Below, piece by piece: positions 5,891 through 9,293 of a stretch of 9,293 bases of DNA. Numbering within the stretch: position 1 is the stretch's first letter; every line of letters begins with the position of its first letter. A program made the translations under genes and the position numbers. Location of the stretch: NCBI GenBank assembly GCA_028871775.1, contig JAGWMH010000061.1, positions 1-9,293 on the forward strand, in the 5' to 3' direction. The notes under the pieces were generated by a model. That model saw only the letters and a list, made by a program, of their open reading frames with translations, was not told where the DNA came from and searched no databases. Source of the DNA: Betaproteobacteria bacterium. Lineage in GTDB: Bacteria > Pseudomonadota > Gammaproteobacteria > Burkholderiales > Gallionellaceae.

Positions 5891-7372
5891 ATGCTGTCAC
5901 CGATCACCGAACAAGAGTTCAACCAACTGGCCGCACAAGGCTATAACCGCATCCCGCTGGTCATTGAGACCTTCGCCGACCTCGACACGCCGCTGTCGCT
6001 GTATCTCAAGCTCGCCAACAAGCCCTATTCCTACCTGCTGGAATCGGTGCAGGGCGGCGAGCGCTTCGGGCGCTATTCATTCATCGGCCTGCCCGCCGAC
6101 ACACGCATCACGGTGCGCGGCAGGCGCATTACGCTGACGCACCACTCGGACGAAACCACGCACGACGCAGACAATCCGCTGGACTTCCTCAAGGATTACC
6201 AGTCACGTTTCAAGGTTGCGCCGTTATCCGGCCTGCCGCGGTTTACCGGCGGATTGGCGGGTTATTTCGGCTATGACACGGTGCGTTATATCGAACCGCG
6301 CCTGGCGCAGACACAAAAACCGGACGTGCTGGATACACCCGACATCCTGCTGATGCTGACCGAACAACTGGCGGTGGTGGACAATCTTTCCGGCAAACTC
6401 ACTTTCATCGTATATGCCAACCCGGAACAGGCCGATGCTTATACATTGGCACGGCAACGCCTGGATGAATTGACCACGCGCTTGCGGCAACCGATGGACA
6501 TCCCGCATGCCCCGCCGATGCACGGTGGTGCGGCAAAATCCGAATTCGGCGAAGAGCAATTCAAACAGGCGGTGGCAAAGGCCAAACAGTATATTTTCGA
6601 CGGCGACATCATGCAGGTGGTGCTGGCGCAGCGCATGTCGCAGCCGTTCCCCGCGGCACCCTTATCGCTGTACCGCGCGCTGCGCAGCCTGAACCCTTCA
6701 CCCTACATGTTCTATTACGACATGGGAGATCACCATGTGGTCGGTGCCTCGCCGGAAATTCTGGTGCGCCTCGAGCAGGATACCGTCACGGTGCGCCCGA
6801 TCGCCGGAACGCGTCCGCGCGGCAAGACACCGCAGCAGGATGCTGTACTGGCGCAAGAACTGCTGGCCGACCCCAAGGAGTTGGCGGAGCACCTGATGCT
6901 GATCGATTTAGGCCGCAATGACGTGGGGCGCATAGCGCAACACGGCTCGGTGAAGCTCACGGAAAAAATGGTGATCGAGCGCTATTCGCACGTGATGCAC
7001 ATCGTCTCCAACGTCGAGTGCTTACTCAAGCCGGGGCTGGATGCGATAGATGTGCTCAAGGCCACTTTCCCGGCGGGAACGGTGAGCGGCGCACCCAAGG
7101 TGCGCGCGATGGAAATCATAGACGAACTGGAACCAAGCAAACGCGGCATCTACGCTGGCGCGGTCGGATATCTCGGTTTCAACGGCGACATGGACTTGGC
7201 CATCGCGTTGCGCACCGCTGTTGTCAAAGATACCACGCTGTATGTGCAAGCGGGTGCGGGCATCGTGGCCGACTCCGTGCCGCAGAGCGAATGGACTGAA
7301 ACGCAAAACAAGGCTCGCGCCGTACTGCGCGCTGCGGAAATGGTGTTGGCAGGACTGGACAACACTGGTTAG
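5891..7372 (+). CDS. trpE: Anthranilate synthase component I
   Basis: The 493-residue subunit converts chorismate to anthranilate, the first committed step of tryptophan synthesis, using ammonia supplied by the glutamine amidotransferase TrpG. The N-terminal regulatory domain has [17 protein letters not shown] (48-64), containing the LLES element that binds the feedback inhibitor Trp. The C-terminal chorismate-binding domain has [27 protein letters not shown] (340-347), [20 protein letters not shown] (393-412) and AGAGIVADS (454-462). These distinguish TrpE from PabB and isochorismate synthases. A strong TGAGGAAC precedes the ATG. The gene is intact. Unusually, no trpG, trpD or trpC follows: the next gene is a convergent 6S RNA, so the partner subunit must be encoded elsewhere. 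Confidence 0.97.
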   Translation: MLSPITEQEFNQLAAQGYNRIPLVIETFADLDTPLSLYLKLANKPYSYLLESVQGGERFGRYSFIGLPADTRITVRGRRITLTHHSDETTHDADNPLDFLKDYQSRFKVAPLSGLPRFTGGLAGYFGYDTVRYIEPRLAQTQKPDVLDTPDILLMLTEQLAVVDNLSGKLTFIVYANPEQADAYTLARQRLDELTTRLRQPMDIPHAPPMHGGAAKSEFGEEQFKQAVAKAKQYIFDGDIMQVVLAQRMSQPFPAAPLSLYRALRSLNPSPYMFYYDMGDHHVVGASPEILVRLEQDTVTVRPIAGTRPRGKTPQQDAVLAQELLADPKELAEHLMLIDLGRNDVGRIAQHGSVKLTEKMVIERYSHVMHIVSNVECLLKPGLDAIDVLKATFPAGTVSGAPKVRAMEIIDELEPSKRGIYAGAVGYLGFNGDMDLAIALRTAVVKDTTLYVQAGAGIVADSVPQSEWTETQNKARAVLRAAEMVLAGLDNTG

Positions 7373-7464
7373 CCGGAAAGGAACCGCTCTTTACATTCCT
7401 CGTCTTTTGCAAAGCATCTTAATGAGAAACCCGCAATGGTTCGTTTCATTTCCCATCCATAAAC

Positions 7465-7643
7465 AAATCCCCCGCCTGTGCCGTTGACCCAGTATCTTGA
7501 ACCTGGGTTCAAGACGGCCGGTTCCCGGTTACCTCAGGTACATCCGCAAGGGATGCGCACAACAGTAACATTAAGGGTCGCAGCCTAAGCAAAGCTTATC
7601 GGTTCAAAGAATTATGGGCCTGACGAACACCGCAGGGGATAAA
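7465..7643 (-). ncRNA. ssrS: 6S RNA
   Basis: About 180 bases on the minus strand, starting just after the zapA stop, match the 6S RNA layout. 6S RNA mimics an open promoter, binds sigma70 RNA polymerase and dampens housekeeping transcription in stationary phase. The 5' end (CCCCTGCGGTGTTCG near 7636) can pair imperfectly with the 3' end (CACAGGCGGGGGA near 7468), forming the closing stem. The 3' half holds the conserved small hairpin TCTTGAA-CCCAGG-TTCAAGA (7495-7514), very like E. coli CCTTGAACCAAGGGTTCAAGG. The apical hairpin GCATCC-CTTGC-GGATGT lies near 7540-7557. Length and location after zapA agree with the family. Exact ends are estimated. Unlike in E. coli, no fau (ygfA) gene follows; the RNA faces trpE. 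Confidence 0.88.
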
Positions 7644-7644
7644 C

Positions 7645-7959
7645 CTAAAACAACTCATCCTGTTCTGCGAGAGTCGCATCGATGGTTGCCTGCATGGAAT
7701 TTATTCTACGCTTAAATTCCCCCATGTCAAAACCGGTACCGAGACGCGTAGTCAGCAGCTCGTGGGCGATATTCAAGGCAGCCATGATGGCGATGCGCTC
7801 TACCGTGGCAACCTTGCCGGTATCGCGCACCTCGCGCATTTTTTTGTCGAGATAAGAGACAGCTTCGAGCAATTCGGCGCGCTCATCTTCAGGACAAGCA
7901 ACGCGGAATTCACGGTCAAGGATGGTGACATCCATGGCTTTAGTTTTAGCGTTATTCAT
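7645..7959 (-). CDS. zapA: Cell division protein ZapA
   Basis: ZapA binds FtsZ and bundles its protofilaments at the division site. The protein has 104 residues. The N-terminal globular part includes DVTILDREFRVACPEDERAEL (10-30) and LDKKMREVR (37-45), both typical of ZapA. The TVERIAIMAALNIAHELL segment (52-69) follows. The C-terminal part (about 78-100) is a helix with coiled-coil character that mediates dimer and tetramer formation. The ATG at 7959 overlaps the stop of the ZapB-like gene by four bases (ATGA); a second ATG at codon 9 is possible and matches the usual ZapA start more closely. The 6S RNA begins directly downstream, as in many Proteobacteria. Confidence 0.94.
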   Translation of the reverse strand: MNNAKTKAMDVTILDREFRVACPEDERAELLEAVSYLDKKMREVRDTGKVATVERIAIMAALNIAHELLTTRLGTGFDMGEFKRRINSMQATIDATLAEQDELF

Positions 7960-8156
7960 GCAGCGTCTTCAGGGAGTTGCGCCAAGAGTCTCTCCAGGCG
8001 TTTACGTGCGTTTTCCATTTTGTCGCTGTACTGGCGCCCCTGGCTTAAGGTGGTTGCCAATTCCTGACGCAGTCGGTGGTTTTCTGCGCGCAGGCGCTGG
8101 CTCAACTGCACCAATTGTGCCAACTTGCTCTCCAATGCGTCCAATTCTGTTTGCAT
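7956..8156 (-). CDS. ZapB-like small coiled-coil cell division protein
   Basis: This 66-residue protein (from the ATG at 8156) is almost entirely a predicted coiled coil, with heptad leucines in LDALESKLAQLVQLSQRL and RKRLERLLAQL. It has the LRAENHRLRQEL core seen in the small ZapB-like family (annotated TIGR02449/DUF904-type) encoded upstream of zapA. By analogy it would help to link or stabilise the Z ring. Translation is coupled to zapA through a four-base overlap. An in-frame GTG nine bases upstream (8165) would add MWL, but it lies inside the -10 element of the promoter, so the ATG is the better start. No Shine-Dalgarno sequence is present, in line with a leaderless message. Confidence 0.82.
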   Translation of the reverse strand: MQTELDALESKLAQLVQLSQRLRAENHRLRQELATTLSQGRQYSDKMENARKRLERLLAQLPEDAA

Positions 8157-8163
8157 GAGCCAC

Positions 8164-8193
8164 ACTATAGTTTAAAAAAACCTGACGAGTCAA
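8164..8193 (-). promoter_or_regulatory. Promoter of the zapB-like/zapA/6S operon
   Basis: On the minus strand TTGACT (8188-8193) and TATAGT (8164-8169) each match five of six sigma70 consensus bases and are 18 bases apart. The spacer contains a T7 tract. Only seven bases separate the -10 from the ATG at 8156, so transcription should begin at or next to the A of the start codon. Confidence 0.65.
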
Positions 8194-8220
8194 ACGGTAA
8201 CGTGGATTTCTGAAAGTTGT

Positions 8221-8349
8221 TTAGAGAACAGGCTTGTTGATAATCGGGTTTTGGCCGATAATGCCCCGCAGCTTTTGACGCTTGGAAGCGGTGCGCACAA
8301 AGTGCCGGAATCCAACGGCGTTCTTGCTCTTCTGGTGATGATGAGTGTT
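8221..8349 (-). pseudogene. Coding-like basic mini-ORF without a start codon
   Basis: Between two in-frame TAA codons the minus strand reads 42 codons containing THHHQKSKNAVGFRHF, RTASKRQKLRG and IIGQNPIINKPVL. By hand count third positions are about 70% G/C and second positions about 36%, the pattern of a genuine gene in this genome. The peptide is strongly basic, with many Lys/Arg/His. There is no ATG; a GTG (VRTASKRQ) lies in the middle. A start GTG GGG GTA AAA CAC at 8359 lies in another frame, so a small frameshift in the TCATCATCA run would join it to this frame. It could be a broken small gene, a small gene with an error in the read, or chance. I do not recognise the family. Confidence 0.3.
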
Positions 8350-8362
8350 TTACCCCCACTTT

Positions 8363-8384
8363 ATTAGTTCAAGCTCTAGCTAAT
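8363..8384. promoter_or_regulatory. Imperfect 22-bp palindrome upstream of the glycosyltransferase
   Basis: ATTAG (8363-8367) and CTAAT (8380-8384) form the outer arms of a symmetric sequence centred on AAGCTC. Eight of eleven base pairs are symmetric. It lies 51 bases before the likely glycosyltransferase start and just upstream of the minus-strand mini-ORF, so it could be an operator. No regulator is identified. Confidence 0.22.
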
Positions 8385-8435
8385 GGACCGGCACGAAATA
8401 CCACGCAGGTTCAGCGCTTATTTTTGGAAGTGCCT

Positions 8436-9293
8436 TTGAACATCAAATTTCAGCGTGCTGTTGACCGCTTCGTGGGTGTGCCGATTTGTGCGCTGCTCTC
8501 CCTGGTTGAACACCTCCGCAATGTCCTGGGTGTTACGGCCCCTCCCCCTCCGCCGCGCAGGATTCTGGTTATCCTGCTTTCGGAAATGGGCAGCCTGGTT
8601 CTCGCCCATCCGATGTTCGCGCGATTGAAGCAGCAATATCCCGATGCAGCCTTGCACGTCATGCTGTTCGGCAAGAACCGCGAAGTGCTCGACTTGCTCG
8701 GCGTAATTCCGGAAGCGAATGTGCTGGCTATCAATGACCGTCCCTTGATGGGGTTCGCCAAGGACAGCCTTGGTGCGATACGCAGGATGCGCGCCCTCAA
8801 ATTCGATGTGGTGATTGACTGCGAGCTGTTCTCCCGCGTGAGCAGTATTTTCTCCTACCTTTCCGGCGCCCCGGTTCGCGTGGGGTTTCATCGGCACACT
8901 CAGGAAGGCCTCTATCGCGGCTCCTTCATCAACCGCCCGGTGCTGTACAACCCCTATCGGCACTTATCGCAACAGCTGCTGACGATGGTAGCGGCAATTG
9001 CATCCGGAACCATGCCGATTGCCAAGGGGTTACCTGCGGCAGATGTTATTGATCCGCCTGTGCTGGCCTTACCGGAGGATGAGTTGCAGCGGGTCGCTGC
9101 ACAGCTACACGCTGACTTCCCCGCGATCAAGGATAAAAGGCTGGTACTGGTTTACCCAAGCGGCGGCATCCTGCCGATACGCGCCTGGCCACTCGAAAAT
9201 TACTGCCAGCTCTGCGCAAATCTGCTGGGCGATGGTTACGCAGTCGGGGTAATCGGCCTCAGGGAGGATAAACCCCTCGGGCAAGCCATGGTG
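8436..9293 (+). CDS. Glycosyltransferase family 9 (heptosyltransferase-type), partial at the right edge
   Basis: The 286 visible codons encode a GT-B fold enzyme of family GT9, which transfers sugars such as heptose from ADP-sugars onto lipopolysaccharide core on the cytoplasmic side. The N-terminus NIKFQRAVDRFVGVPICALL is followed by a proline run and the first beta strand RRILVILLSEMGSLVLAHPMFARLKQQYPDA (41-71). Further features are VVIDCELFSRVSSIFSYLSG, RVGFHR, and the start of the C-terminal domain LVYPSGGILPIRAWPLENY. The usual GD motif of WaaC/WaaF is replaced by SEMGS, a variant found in some GT9 proteins, so the donor and acceptor are uncertain. No ATG fits; TTG at 8436, five bases after GGAAG, is preferred, with GTG 8430 as alternative. 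The C-terminus lies outside the window. Confidence 0.82.
   Translation, partial: MNIKFQRAVDRFVGVPICALLSLVEHLRNVLGVTAPPPPPRRILVILLSEMGSLVLAHPMFARLKQQYPDAALHVMLFGKNREVLDLLGVIPEANVLAINDRPLMGFAKDSLGAIRRMRALKFDVVIDCELFSRVSSIFSYLSGAPVRVGFHRHTQEGLYRGSFINRPVLYNPYRHLSQQLLTMVAAIASGTMPIAKGLPAADVIDPPVLALPEDELQRVAAQLHADFPAIKDKRLVLVYPSGGILPIRAWPLENYCQLCANLLGDGYAVGVIGLREDKPLGQAMV

Noticed and set aside
8217..8244. Plus-strand TTGTTT-N16-GATAAT as a promoter for the glycosyltransferase
   Set aside because: The -35 match is poor (three of six), it lies about 190 bases before the gene, and it overlaps the coding-like minus-strand mini-ORF.
8165..8359. 64-codon minus-strand frame starting MGVKHSSSPEEQ
   Set aside because: Codon periodicity favours the neighbouring frame (42 codons, 8224-8349). 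Its 3' end also runs through the zapB promoter, so I treat only its start as potentially relevant.
8418..8963. 181-codon open frame on the minus strand
   Set aside because: It is antisense to the GT9 gene, which carries coherent family motifs on the plus strand.
1..9293. CRISPR, tRNA, mobile element or defence system
   Set aside because: No spaced direct repeats, tRNA cloverleaf, transposase or integrase reading frame, or terminal inverted repeats were seen; the genes are core housekeeping functions.

Overview
The window looks like a piece of a betaproteobacterial chromosome, probably from the Gallionellaceae/Nitrosomonadales neighbourhood. That placement is inferred from gene order (dusB-fis-purH, rpe-gph-trpE, zapB-zapA-6S RNA), moderately high GC and protein style; no 16S rRNA is present. 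Almost all of it is core housekeeping DNA. I see no transposase, integrase, CRISPR array, toxin-antitoxin pair or defence operon, and I do not think a large undescribed system is hidden here. The interesting signals are regulatory or very small.

Layout from left to right. On the minus strand, dusB, fis and the first 12 codons of purH form one operon (positions 1-1331): tRNA dihydrouridylation, nucleoid/transcription control and the end of purine synthesis. A short divergent region (1332-1443) holds a perfect inverted repeat between two -10 elements. dsbC (periplasmic disulfide isomerase) follows on the plus strand. It converges with a minus-strand pair: mltA (outer-membrane lytic transglycosylase lipoprotein) preceded by a PmtA/UbiE-like methyltransferase, with a degenerate GC-rich repeat between them. 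After a 227-base divergent region, rpe, gph and trpE run on the plus strand. rpe and gph overlap by one base. Before trpE lies a leader of about 125 bases with a strong intrinsic terminator, a competing hairpin and three in-frame Trp codons: a probable trp attenuator.

trpE ends the plus-strand operon; no trpG, trpD or trpC follows. Facing it on the minus strand is a 6S RNA gene (ssrS) directly downstream of zapA, which overlaps a ZapB-like coiled-coil gene by four bases. The promoter of that pair lies so close to the first ATG that the message is probably leaderless. A 279-base gap (8157-8435) follows, with a coding-like but start-less basic mini-ORF and an imperfect palindrome. Then comes a family 9 glycosyltransferase (heptosyltransferase type) that runs off the right edge.

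Functionally the genes serve cell-envelope upkeep (mltA, dsbC, GT9), division (zapA/zapB), central carbon (rpe, gph) and tryptophan (trpE) metabolism, tRNA modification (dusB) and global regulation (fis, 6S RNA).
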